Origin: an uncultured Flavobacteriales bacterium
GTDB lineage: Bacteria > Bacteroidota > Bacteroidia > Flavobacteriales_D > Parvicellaceae
NCBI GenBank assembly: GCA_943787535.1
Contig: CALSMU010000021.1
Coordinates: 1 to 64,000 of the forward strand
Direction: 5' to 3'
Length of the DNA: 64,000 nt
Shown here: positions 7,642-16,127 of the stretch, one piece after another
How positions within the stretch are numbered: the stretch's first letter is position 1
How the letters are laid out: each line of letters opens with the position of its first letter
Program-made: the position numbers and the translations under genes
Notes under the pieces: generated by a model
What the model was told of the DNA's origin: nothing
Seen by the model: only the letters and a program-made list of their open reading frames with translations
The model's database searches: none

Positions 7642-8907
7642 TTAATCAAAATCAATTGTATCATTATTTATAATTCCCAGAACTTTACCTGTAAATTCAG
7701 TTCCTATAAAAGGCGTATTTGCACTTTTAGATACTAACATTTCTTTCGTTAAGGTCCATTTTTTTGTTGGATTGAAAAGTGTAATGTTTGCTGAAAATTC
7801 TTTTTCTATAACGGGAACATCTAATTGTAAAATAGTTCTTGGATTAATGGCCATTTTTTGAATGATGCCTTCTATTCCAATGTGCTCTATCAAATGTGTG
7901 CAAGCAATCGGAAATGCGGTTTGTAAACCGATGATTCCAAATTCTGCTAAGTCAAATTCTTTCTGTTTGCATTCAATATCTTGTGGAGTGTGATCGGATA
8001 CTATTACATCTATAGTACCATCTTTTAGCCCCTCGATAAGCGCTTCTGTGTCTATGTCTTCTCTTAGCGGAGGCAATGTCTTATAGTTTGAGTCAAAATC
8101 TACAAGTGCAGTGTCTGTTAAAGCAATTTGATGTGCCGCAATTTCAGAAGTAACATTTATTCCTTCATTCTTTGCTTCTTGAATCATTGTTACAGAATTG
8201 GCAGTAGAAATAGTAGAGAAATGAATTTTAGATTCGTTGTATGAAGTGAGAAACAAATCTCTTGAAATTTGCAGTTCTTCTGATAGGGTAGGAATACTCT
8301 CAAGCCCCAAAGAGGTGCTTACTTCACCTTCGTGCATTTGTCCTTCGTTCGAAAGACTCTCGTCGTTGGCAAAACTAATTACCAGTCCATCAAAGTTTTT
8401 TGAGTAAAGAAGAGCTCTAGACATTAGTCCAGAGCTTTCAATTGCTTTTTTGTTATCTGAAAATGCAACAGCGCCTGCCTGCTTCATGTCATACATTTCG
8501 GATAATTCTTTCCCTTCTAAATTGTGACTTAAAGCTCCGATGGAAAACACATCTACAATATGACTTTGCGTTCTTGACTTTACAAATTCAATGTCTGTTT
8601 TTGAAGAGCGAGTAGGATTTGTATTTGGCATAATTGCTACCGAAGTAAACCCTCCTTTTGCAGCAGCATTGGCTCCTGAGATTAAATCCTCTTTGTATTC
8701 CATTCCTGGTTCGCAAAATTCTGCATGCATATCCATCAAGCCAGGCGAGATATGTAAATTTTTTTCTTGAATAACCCTGTCTGCAATATCGGATAAGTTT
8801 TTTCCGATATTTTTGATGATTCCTTCTTCAATGTAAACATCAACGGTTTTTCCATTAAATGAAGAATTTGGATCGATGACTTTTGCCGCTTTAATTAAAA
8901 TTTTCAT
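7642..8907 (-). CDS. pyrC: Dihydroorotase-like protein, probably catalytically inactive
   Basis: 421 residues, full length for a class I dihydroorotase (amidohydrolase superfamily), the third step of pyrimidine synthesis. The family framework is clear (EPGMEYKEDL, AAAKGGFTSVAIMPNTNP, VIVSDHTPQ), but the metal and substrate ligands are eroded. The HxH motif, normally DxHxHLREPG, reads DMHAEFCEPG (residues 59-68). The later zinc-binding His of HxxHxST is Thr in IHFSTIST (228-235). TPHH is AAHQ (257-260). Only the Asp of SDHTPQ (304-309) remains. It may be a non-catalytic partner of aspartate transcarbamoylase, as known for PyrC' proteins, with an active PyrC elsewhere. The 19-bp gap to the upstream BatA-like gene suggests an operon. 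Confidence 0.85.
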   Translation of the reverse strand: MKILIKAAKVIDPNSSFNGKTVDVYIEEGIIKNIGKNLSDIADRVIQEKNLHISPGLMDMHAEFCEPGMEYKEDLISGANAAAKGGFTSVAIMPNTNPTRSSKTDIEFVKSRTQSHIVDVFSIGALSHNLEGKELSEMYDMKQAGAVAFSDNKKAIESSGLMSRALLYSKNFDGLVISFANDESLSNEGQMHEGEVSTSLGLESIPTLSEELQISRDLFLTSYNESKIHFSTISTANSVTMIQEAKNEGINVTSEIAAHQIALTDTALVDFDSNYKTLPPLREDIDTEALIEGLKDGTIDVIVSDHTPQDIECKQKEFDLAEFGIIGLQTAFPIACTHLIEHIGIEGIIQKMAINPRTILQLDVPVIEKEFSANITLFNPTKKWTLTKEMLVSKSANTPFIGTEFTGKVLGIINNDTIDFD

Positions 8908-8926
8908 TTCCTTTTAATTTTAAATA

Positions 8927-10981
8927 TCATTTCCATAATCTTGTGATAACTATTTCTAATCCTAATAATATTATAACTAGTAGTATACATTCCCACCAAT
9001 ATTGTTTTCCTTGCACGAGTTCATTCACGTTAATAAATGAAGCATCATCCGCTCCTTGTATTATATTAGCTTGATTTCCGATTGGCGATTTAGCGAGTAA
9101 TTCAGATAATTCTTTTGTGGTATAAAAACTAAAATCCGATTCAGCTCTGTCGTAGTTAAAACTAAATCCTCCGATAGGATTAATACCCAACGTAATATTA
9201 TAATGTCCTGAAGTATTTATTTGATCGTAGAGTAATAAGTTTGTTTCATTTTTAACCTTTCTAACTTCAGGAATAAATTCTATTTCTTCGATAATTGATT
9301 TTATTGTTAGTTTTTCCAAATCAGACGGTATTTCCTGAAAGGCAATAGTATTATCTCTGCCGATGGAGTATGATAAGGTAGAGCTCGGTTGACTAAATTC
9401 TCCAATCCTTAGCAAAGATGCTACAAATAAGGCATGCTTCGGAAAGCTTGATGCTTTGCTGGTTAATGGGGTGGAGCAGAAATAAAAAGTCCCTTTCGCA
9501 ACTTGGCAAGAACTTAAAAATGAATCACCATTTTGAAGTTTCATAAGGTACTCTGTCCCTGAAGAATTGGCAAATGATAGTACATAATGCTGATTTACTT
9601 TTGGTAAATAAACATTTTCAGGAATTTTATCAAAAACGTCTTTGTAAATAGGATGTTCTAGGTTTAAGTAAGAAACTTTCGTGTTCCCAGTGTCTAATCC
9701 TAAAACGTCAGCTCCTGCCATGGTTTGCAATAAATTATTATATGCATCTAAATCAATTGACGAAGATGGAAACACCAATAGGCTTCCTCCTTGCTTGGTG
9801 TAGTTTATTAATTCAGATGAAAGCCCTGTCGAAATATCGACAAGTCCCTTTGCGATGATGAAATCATACTGATTAAGAGTAGAAAAATCAAGTTTGCCTA
9901 AGCTTTTCGAAGTAAACTGATAGAGGTTGTTTGTACTAAAAAGATTAGCTAAATACCCGAGCGTATCATTCGCGTTTTCTTTTTCCACTAGTTGAAGAAT
10001 ACTGACTTTGTTCTCTATGTTATAAGAGAAGAAGTATTCATCGTCAAAAAGCATATCTGGATCAGGATATTCAGTTAAGTAGAGTTTACAATGCTGCATT
10101 CCTTTTTTAGCAACTGTAAAAGGCACAATACAGTTGGTTGTAGAGTTTTCTGCAATTGCAAAGTTTCCAAAGCCTTGTATGGCATCATTAATGGATAATT
10201 CGATTTTAAACTCAATAGGAGAATCCGTCTTATTTACAACTCTAGCAAAAATATTTTCTTCGCTTTCCGTTTTTCGGATTGGTGTTTTAAACCAAATACT
10301 ATCAATATAAACGTTTCCCTTTCCTTCCTGTTGATATGGTAATAAGTAGATTTTTAAAGATGAATCTTTTTTGACATCAGACAATTGAGCCGTATTTTTT
10401 TGGAAATCAGATAACCAATAAAGTGATTTGTTTCCTTCTCTATCCAGCATTGCATCTGATTGCCTTAAATAAATTTCGTTCAGTTCTCTAGCAACATAAC
10501 TTGGTTCGATTTCTTCTACTAAATCTATAAACTCATCTTTACTAACCAATCTTTGATGGCGTGCTTCTAAATCATTTGTTATAACTTGAAAGCGATCTGT
10601 AGCTTTATAGCCCTCTGCAATGCGTATAGCTTGTTCTTTGGCTAGTTCGAGTAAATATCCATTCTCACCTTTTGTGTCCATACTGTGCGAGTTATCAATA
10701 TAAACCCCTATAGTCGCATCCCCAAGCTGTATTTCGTTTTCTACAGGAATATAAGGTTGTGCGAAAGCTACTACAAGAAATGTAACAAGCAGCAAGCGAA
10801 TAAGAAGTATCAGAAAGTGTTTAAGTCGAGACTTACTTTTTGTTTCCAGTTTTACTTCCTTCAGCAATTCAATGTTGGAAAAGTAAACTTTAGTAAACTT
10901 TCGAAAATTAAATAAATGAATGATTATTGGGATAGATAAGGCGGTAAGCGCCCAAAGAAATTCTGGATAGAGAAGTTTCAT
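8927..10981 (-). CDS. BatA-type membrane protein with vWA-like domain
   Basis: 684 residues from ATG 10981; the ORF track start one codon upstream is TTG. The N-terminus is the Bacteroidota BatA double-transmembrane region: LYPEFLWALTALSIPIIIHLF, the basic segment FRKFTKVYFSN, then a second helix (LIRLLLVTFLVVAFAQP). A von Willebrand A-like domain follows with a metal-site-like DNSHSMD at about residues 92-98, then long beta-rich periplasmic domains and a C-terminal transmembrane helix (CILLVIILLGLEIVI). It lacks the MoxR/Bat neighbours of the aerotolerance operon. Such stand-alone proteins are common in the phylum and of unknown function. It is probably co-transcribed with the dihydroorotase-like gene. 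Compare the related protein at 36644-38734. Confidence 0.8.
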   Translation of the reverse strand: MKLLYPEFLWALTALSIPIIIHLFNFRKFTKVYFSNIELLKEVKLETKSKSRLKHFLILLIRLLLVTFLVVAFAQPYIPVENEIQLGDATIGVYIDNSHSMDTKGENGYLLELAKEQAIRIAEGYKATDRFQVITNDLEARHQRLVSKDEFIDLVEEIEPSYVARELNEIYLRQSDAMLDREGNKSLYWLSDFQKNTAQLSDVKKDSSLKIYLLPYQQEGKGNVYIDSIWFKTPIRKTESEENIFARVVNKTDSPIEFKIELSINDAIQGFGNFAIAENSTTNCIVPFTVAKKGMQHCKLYLTEYPDPDMLFDDEYFFSYNIENKVSILQLVEKENANDTLGYLANLFSTNNLYQFTSKSLGKLDFSTLNQYDFIIAKGLVDISTGLSSELINYTKQGGSLLVFPSSSIDLDAYNNLLQTMAGADVLGLDTGNTKVSYLNLEHPIYKDVFDKIPENVYLPKVNQHYVLSFANSSGTEYLMKLQNGDSFLSSCQVAKGTFYFCSTPLTSKASSFPKHALFVASLLRIGEFSQPSSTLSYSIGRDNTIAFQEIPSDLEKLTIKSIIEEIEFIPEVRKVKNETNLLLYDQINTSGHYNITLGINPIGGFSFNYDRAESDFSFYTTKELSELLAKSPIGNQANIIQGADDASFINVNELVQGKQYWWECILLVIILLGLEIVITRLWK

Positions 10982-11023
10982 CAAAAAACAAAGTTAATCT
11001 TTTCTTTAATAATAGCCCATATC

Positions 11024-11803
11024 TTAGGCAAACTTTTCAAAAACACCCAATCCAAATAATGCGAAATCATATTTGACAGGATCTGATGCATCCATTTTTC
11101 GTAAATTACCATCTAACTCCATAACAGCTTTCCAATCATTTTGTTTCCGAGGTAATAAGCCTAATACACGTCCAACATTCCCAGAATGAACATCTAATGG
11201 ACAAGATAATAAGGAAGGGTTTATACTTTTCCAAATTCCAAAATCAACTCCTTTTTTATCTTGACGTACCATCCATCTTAAATACATATTAATTCGCTTT
11301 GAAGCAGAACCTCTTGCGGGACTTGCAACATGTTTGAAGGTTCTGAATTTAGCATCATTCACCGTTTCAAAAAACACCTTTCTAAAGTTCTCAATTGAAC
11401 CATACATTGTAGTTGTTTTAGACTCAATAGGAGATGAGAACGCGTTTTCCATACCTTTATGCTTAGTGTATATGTTTTTTAATGCTGTGATGAAAAATTC
11501 TAGATCAAAAGAATTGAAAGTCCTATGTTTGAAATTTCTTAGAAAAGCGCTATCAGTTTCTCTGTAATTCATAATAAAATCATATGGAGAGTTTCCCAAA
11601 ATAGTGGCCAGAGAATTTCCAGATTTAATTATCATTTTCCGATTTCCCCAAGCAATGGTAGCTACAAGAAATCCCATGATTTCTATATCTTCTTTTAAAT
11701 CAAATTGATGTGGGATGGAAATAGGATCACTTTCAATAAATGTCGGGGTATTGTACAGTTCCACCTTTTCATCTAAAAATTGTTTCAGCTCAGAAAAGTT
11801 CAT
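11024..11803 (-). CDS. TIGR02757 family protein
   Basis: 259 residues matching TIGR02757 (DUF2400), a conserved family of unknown function in Bacteroidota, Spirochaetes and others. Visible hallmarks are DPISIPHQF near the N-terminus, GFLVATIAWGNR, the RGSASKRINMYLRWMVR basic helix, and PLDVHSGNVGRVLGLL. The His/Asp-containing helical region is reminiscent of helix-hairpin-helix DNA glycosylases, but an enzymatic role is unproven. There is no signal peptide. It lies 42 bp upstream of the BatA-like gene on the same strand and may share its transcript. Confidence 0.88.
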   Translation of the reverse strand: MNFSELKQFLDEKVELYNTPTFIESDPISIPHQFDLKEDIEIMGFLVATIAWGNRKMIIKSGNSLATILGNSPYDFIMNYRETDSAFLRNFKHRTFNSFDLEFFITALKNIYTKHKGMENAFSSPIESKTTTMYGSIENFRKVFFETVNDAKFRTFKHVASPARGSASKRINMYLRWMVRQDKKGVDFGIWKSINPSLLSCPLDVHSGNVGRVLGLLPRKQNDWKAVMELDGNLRKMDASDPVKYDFALFGLGVFEKFA

Positions 11804-11898
11804 TTACATTTACATTTATTGTTCAAATGTAGTCATTAATCTAGTCTAGCTAATTCTTTTATGCTTAGATTTACCTAAAACCTAGTTAACCATCTGGT

Positions 11899-12927
11899 AT
11901 GAATAAAGCTATTCTATTTATTGTGATTTTAAGTCTTAGCAAGATGGGTTTTGCTCAAATTCCACCTGGGTATTATAATGCAGCTGAAAACTTAAGTGGA
12001 GAGCCACTTCGTGCAGCTTTATACAATATTATTAATGGCCATTCTGTAAAAGATTATACTACACTATGGGGCTATTTTCAAACAACAGATAATAACAGCG
12101 GAATAGTTTGGGATATGTACACAGATAACCCATCGGGATCTGCTAGTTACACGTATAATTTTGGTTCAGATCAATGTGGTAATTACACTGCTGAAGGAGA
12201 TTGCTTTAACAGAGAGCATTCCTTTCCTAAAAGTTGGTTTAACGATGCTTTGCCCATGTATTCTGATTTATTTCATATATACCCAACAGATGGCTGGGTA
12301 AATGGAAAGAGAGGCAATTACCCTTACGGGGAAGTTAATAGCCCAACGTATACTTCTAGCAATGGAAGTAAGCTTGGAGCAAATGTTTATCCGGGTTATT
12401 CAGGCACAGTTTTCGAACCAATAGATGAATACAAAGGTGATTTTGCACGTACATATTTTTATATGGTTACCCGATATAAAAATGTTTCTTCTACTTGGAC
12501 TAGCGATATGCTAATCGGTGATAACCTTTCTGAATGGGCAAAAACAATGTTGATTAGTTGGGATGCTTTAGACCCCGTAAGTCAGAAAGAAATTGATAGA
12601 AATAATGCTGTTCATGCTATTCAGGGGAATAGGAATCCTTTTATTGATAGACCAAGCTGGATTGACTGGATATGGGGGCCTACAGCTTCTGTGTCAGATT
12701 TGAGGAAACCTCAGTTAAGTATGTATAACGCAGATGGATTATTACACATTAACAATGCTTATTCTAAACAAGTAGTGCTTAATATAGTTAATATGCTAGG
12801 TGTTACTGTGAAAGGAATTTCTATTGAACAAGGCGAAAGTAGAGTAGAACTCGATTTTCCGCAAGGTGTGTACATCGCTACCTCAACTATCGAAGGAAGG
12901 TTATATACATTAAAGTTTGTTCGGTAG
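11899..12927 (+). CDS. Secreted endonuclease I family nuclease with T9SS sorting domain
   Basis: 342 residues: signal peptide 1-19, then an Endonuclease_1 (EndA/NucM) domain of about 230 residues with the beta-beta-alpha-metal site FNREHSFPKSW (about 103-113) and the following DLFHIYPTDGWVNGKRGNYP. It cleaves DNA or RNA non-specifically outside the cell. The last ~75 residues (VVLNIVNMLGVTVKGIS ... PQGVYIA) look like a type A T9SS C-terminal sorting domain, so secretion across the outer membrane is likely. It is transcribed divergently from TIGR02757. Probable role: use of extracellular DNA for nutrients or matrix remodelling, together with the nuclease at 55172-56410. Confidence 0.9.
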   Translation: MNKAILFIVILSLSKMGFAQIPPGYYNAAENLSGEPLRAALYNIINGHSVKDYTTLWGYFQTTDNNSGIVWDMYTDNPSGSASYTYNFGSDQCGNYTAEGDCFNREHSFPKSWFNDALPMYSDLFHIYPTDGWVNGKRGNYPYGEVNSPTYTSSNGSKLGANVYPGYSGTVFEPIDEYKGDFARTYFYMVTRYKNVSSTWTSDMLIGDNLSEWAKTMLISWDALDPVSQKEIDRNNAVHAIQGNRNPFIDRPSWIDWIWGPTASVSDLRKPQLSMYNADGLLHINNAYSKQVVLNIVNMLGVTVKGISIEQGESRVELDFPQGVYIATSTIEGRLYTLKFVR

Positions 12928-12953
12928 TTTTTGTAGGAAAAAACAAATAAAAC

Positions 12954-14813
12954 TTAATCGTCTAAAAATCGACCAATTAAATCTGGAAGCAATGTAGTAG
13001 GCGGCACTTCAAAATCAAACCATTCGTGGACACTTATATCTATATCTAGTCCATTTAAATAATTATTCAATGCCAAATTTAGCCCATGTGTATATAGGTC
13101 ATGGTTAGCCCCGGTTGGGTCATTATGTGTCAAGTCATTTTGTGCAAATCCTTTAAATTTAGGTCCGGTAATAGTAATCTCAAATTCATCTGGGTTCTTT
13201 CCAATTGGACTGTGAACAGTTGTTGTGAACTTATGCCAAAAAGCAGAATGGATACAACCGTTTTCAAAAAGTTGTCGAACGACTTCTAATGAGTCGATAG
13301 TCTCTTGCTCTGTCTCTGTTGGGAAGCCATACATAAGATACGCATGTACCATAATGTTTTGCTCGGCAAAATCATTCGTAACCCTCGCAACTTGACCAAT
13401 ATCCACACCTTTTTTCATTTTGGTTAGAAGTCTGTCAGCTGCAACTTCTAATCCTCCAGTCACGGCAATACATCCCGATTTGGCCATTAAGCTACATAGT
13501 TCTGAAGTAAATGTTTTCTCAAAACGAATATTGGTCCACCAGGTTATGTATATCTTTCTTTTAATTAATTCCTCTGCCAATGCTTTTAACATTTTTGGTG
13601 GAGCAGCTTCATCCACAAAGTGAAATCCAGAAACCCCTGTTTCTACAACAATACTTTCTATCTTATTAACTAAATCCTCAGCCGTTGTATTTTGATAATT
13701 CCCAATGTAATCTAAATTGACATCGCAAAAAGAGCACTGTTTCCAGTAACATCCATGAGAAATGGTCAGTTTATTCCATTTTCCGTCGCTCCATAACCGA
13801 TGCATGGGGTTCATAACATCTAAAAAAGAAAGATAAGAATCATGCTTTAAGCCTTCGTAACTAGGCGCCGGCAGCTTACTATGGTGAAATAGGGTATTCG
13901 GGGTTTTGTTAATGTATTCTACTTTATTGTTTTTCAAAACAAACGTTCTTTCTAGTTCATCTTGCTTAATTTCTTTTGAAAGGTATTGGGTAATTTTTAA
14001 TAAAGGACTTTCACCATCATCTAACGAAATAAAATCTACATATTTAAAAATTCTGGTGTCGGCAAGAGAACGCAGTTCGGTGTTGCAATATCCTCCTCCA
14101 AAAGCAACTTTGATTGATGGATAATATTGTTTTATATATTGTGCGCATCGCAATGCAGCAAATAAATTTCCTGGAAAAGGAATGGAAAAACAAACTAAAT
14201 CGGGTTTGTTTAGTTCCAGTTTTTCAGCTAATAATTGAGTTAATTTAGATTCTATAATGGTTAAATCAAAAGAAAGGTATTCCTCCAGTTTGTCAAAACT
14301 ACTAGCAGATGTAGCTATTTTTTCCGCATAGCGTGTAAAGGAAAAAAACTCGTCTACGTTGGCAGTTATAAAGTCGCCTAATTCTTCAATAAATAATGTT
14401 GCAAAATGCTTGGCTTTATCCAATACACCTAAATTTCCAAAGGCCCAGTTTAAATCTTCTTCTAATTTTTCGAAACGATGTGCTTTGGGTAAAAAGCTAT
14501 CATTTATTATCTGGTAGGCTAAAGTAACTTCCTGGATTTGGAGGTAGTTAATAACCAGGTCAACTTTATCAATGTATTCAGCTCTTTGGTTCCATACCAA
14601 TTGATGTTCGTAGCTCTCTTGTTTATCTGCTTCTTGAAAAATATTTCGTATAAAACTATTGGTAAAAATACTTGTAAATAGTTCTATGCTTAAGTCGCAT
14701 TGAGAAACAGAAATATTTTTACTCTGCAAAAACCCTTTTAAGTACATTGTAGCTGGATACGGCGTATTCAGCTGTGTAAAGGGCGGTGTGACTAATAATA
14801 CTTTTGTAGACAT
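12954..14813 (-). CDS. B12-binding-domain radical SAM protein
   Basis: 619 residues. The N-terminal ~280 residues carry an extended cobalamin-binding (Rossmann-like) region with KPDLVCFSIPFPGNLFAALR and IKVAFGGGYCN. A radical SAM core follows, with the cluster motif CYWKQCSFC (residues 355-363, CX4CX2C spacing) and SGFHFVDEAAPPK. The C-terminal region contains the TGGLEVAADRLLTKMKKG and YLMYGFPTETEQE stretches typical of this class. The canonical B12 His ligand motif DxHxxG is not obvious. The substrate is unknown; relatives include methyltransferases and ring-forming enzymes. A DUF1456 gene lies 6 bp upstream, so the two are likely co-transcribed. Confidence 0.82.
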   Translation of the reverse strand: MSTKVLLVTPPFTQLNTPYPATMYLKGFLQSKNISVSQCDLSIELFTSIFTNSFIRNIFQEADKQESYEHQLVWNQRAEYIDKVDLVINYLQIQEVTLAYQIINDSFLPKAHRFEKLEEDLNWAFGNLGVLDKAKHFATLFIEELGDFITANVDEFFSFTRYAEKIATSASSFDKLEEYLSFDLTIIESKLTQLLAEKLELNKPDLVCFSIPFPGNLFAALRCAQYIKQYYPSIKVAFGGGYCNTELRSLADTRIFKYVDFISLDDGESPLLKITQYLSKEIKQDELERTFVLKNNKVEYINKTPNTLFHHSKLPAPSYEGLKHDSYLSFLDVMNPMHRLWSDGKWNKLTISHGCYWKQCSFCDVNLDYIGNYQNTTAEDLVNKIESIVVETGVSGFHFVDEAAPPKMLKALAEELIKRKIYITWWTNIRFEKTFTSELCSLMAKSGCIAVTGGLEVAADRLLTKMKKGVDIGQVARVTNDFAEQNIMVHAYLMYGFPTETEQETIDSLEVVRQLFENGCIHSAFWHKFTTTVHSPIGKNPDEFEITITGPKFKGFAQNDLTHNDPTGANHDLYTHGLNLALNNYLNGLDIDISVHEWFDFEVPPTTLLPDLIGRFLDD

Positions 14814-14819
14814 TTTGGA

Positions 14820-15077
14820 TTAGTCGTCTGTTTTTGGATCAACGAATTTTTTCTCCTGTGGACCCCTTTTGTAAATTATCAATCCGTTTAAGAAATTCCT
14901 CAATATCTGATCTTGTAATTCCATGTATTTTGGATGTGTTTCTTTTCGAAAAAAAGCACCTAACTCACTTTTGGAAATCCTGAAATCTGCCAAAGCTAAA
15001 ATATCTACAATTTCATCATCACGTAGCTTTAGAGCAACTCTTAATTTCTTTATTACATCATTATTTGTAAGCGCCAT
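14820..15077 (-). CDS. DUF1456 family protein (YehS-like)
   Basis: 85 residues matching DUF1456: NNDVIKKLRVALKLRDDEIVDIL, then ISKSELGAFFRKETHPKY and a helix LQDQILRNFLNGLI. E. coli YehS carries two such modules (~150 residues); this copy has one and ends in a short charged tail. It is small and cytosolic, and its function is unknown. It sits 6 bp upstream of the radical SAM gene on the same strand. Confidence 0.82.
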   Translation of the reverse strand: MALTNNDVIKKLRVALKLRDDEIVDILALADFRISKSELGAFFRKETHPKYMELQDQILRNFLNGLIIYKRGPQEKKFVDPKTDD

Positions 15078-15126
15078 TGTTTGAGTTTTTGTTGCAATTT
15101 ACATTTAATTATAGATCTAGCTTCAT

Positions 15127-15531
15127 TCATTTATACTCAGAACAAATAAAATGAGGAATTACATCCATAAAGATATGTTTTGTAGTTTCCCAAATACCCT
15201 CAGGACTAGAATAGTTAAACGTACCTCTTTCTTTACCTATTGTTAAATATTCATTATTCGGTTTTAAAATGGCCTCATAAGAAGATCCATCTTTTTGAAT
15301 ACATAATAATTTAAGATATGGATATTCAGAATTAATTTCTGGAGGGTTTTCTAAAATGGAATAAGGTAAGGAAATATCGTTTGAAAAGATTTCACTTGGT
15401 TGATGAAATTGATTTTTACTATTGGGCTGAATTATCCAGGTATTTCCCATTTCATCAGAAAAAGTTATTTCATCAAGTCGAGAAAGTTGCCCCATAGGAA
15501 GTTGGTTGTTTCTATTTCGATTTAAATGCAA
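15127..15531 (-). CDS. Hypothetical protein; start uncertain, possible lost start codon
   Basis: 134 residues from a TTG start chosen by the ORF track; no recognised family. Upstream of that TTG the same frame stays open for about 40 codons back to the end of msrB and encodes a convincing hydrophobic N-terminus (KVRYILATLLIALLIFSHSD) typical of a signal anchor. It contains no ATG, GTG or TTG. Either a rare start (ATA or ATT) is used, for example ATA just before NIYTKLK, or the original ATG has mutated. The mature region has beta-rich, aromatic segments. An envelope location is inferred only from this hidden leader. Confidence 0.5.
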   Translation of the reverse strand: MHLNRNRNNQLPMGQLSRLDEITFSDEMGNTWIIQPNSKNQFHQPSEIFSNDISLPYSILENPPEINSEYPYLKLLCIQKDGSSYEAILKPNNEYLTIGKERGTFNYSSPEGIWETTKHIFMDVIPHFICSEYK

Positions 15532-15651
15532 ATCACTGTGACTAAATATTAGTAAAGCTATTAGAAGGGTAGCTAAAATGTAACGGACCTTTAATTTTGT
15601 ATATATATTTATTATTCTAATGATATTGCTAATAAATGAAGATGTGATAAT

Positions 15652-16059
15652 CTAACTTTCTTTTTTATGAATTAATGAAATTGAATTAACACAATATCTC
15701 TTTCCTGTTTCTGTTGGTCCATCATTAAATATATGTCCGAGATGAGAGCCGCAGTTTCCACAGACTATTTCGGTTCTTACCATTCCCATTGATTTGTCTT
15801 GAATCTGTTCAATATTTGCTGAATCCAATTCGTTGTCAAAACTGGGCCATCCACAGGAAGATTGAAATTTCTGCTCTGACGAAAATAATTGCACATCACA
15901 CCCTTTACAGTAATAAACCCCTTTGTCAATAAAATCTGTATACTTACCTTTAAATGGAGCTTCAGTACCTTTGTTTCGCATAACATGATACTCTAATTCG
16001 GTAAGAATTTCTTGCCATTGTTCTTCAGAATTATGAAAAGCGTATTTTTTTTCATGCAT
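15652..16059 (-). CDS. msrB: Peptide-methionine (R)-S-oxide reductase
   Basis: 135 residues, full length for MsrB, which reduces methionine-R-sulfoxide in oxidised proteins using thioredoxin. It has the structural zinc pairs CKGC (51-54) and CGNC (100-103), the CGWPSFD motif, HLGHIF, and the catalytic Cys in RYCVNSISL (C123). There is no signal peptide, so it is cytosolic. It is a single-domain enzyme, not fused to MsrA. Confidence 0.95.
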   Translation of the reverse strand: MHEKKYAFHNSEEQWQEILTELEYHVMRNKGTEAPFKGKYTDFIDKGVYYCKGCDVQLFSSEQKFQSSCGWPSFDNELDSANIEQIQDKSMGMVRTEIVCGNCGSHLGHIFNDGPTETGKRYCVNSISLIHKKES

Positions 16060-16127
16060 AGCTCAAACTTTGGTAGTATTTTTGAAACGTTTTATACGAA
16101 ACAATTACAATTTATAGTTTATTTAAG

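Noticed and set aside
7368-7673. 101-aa + strand ORF ending in the dihydroorotase gene
   Set aside because: It is an antisense translation through tRNA-Arg and its terminator; the peptide (REPERIRTFDRLLRR) is a well-known spurious product of tRNA genes.
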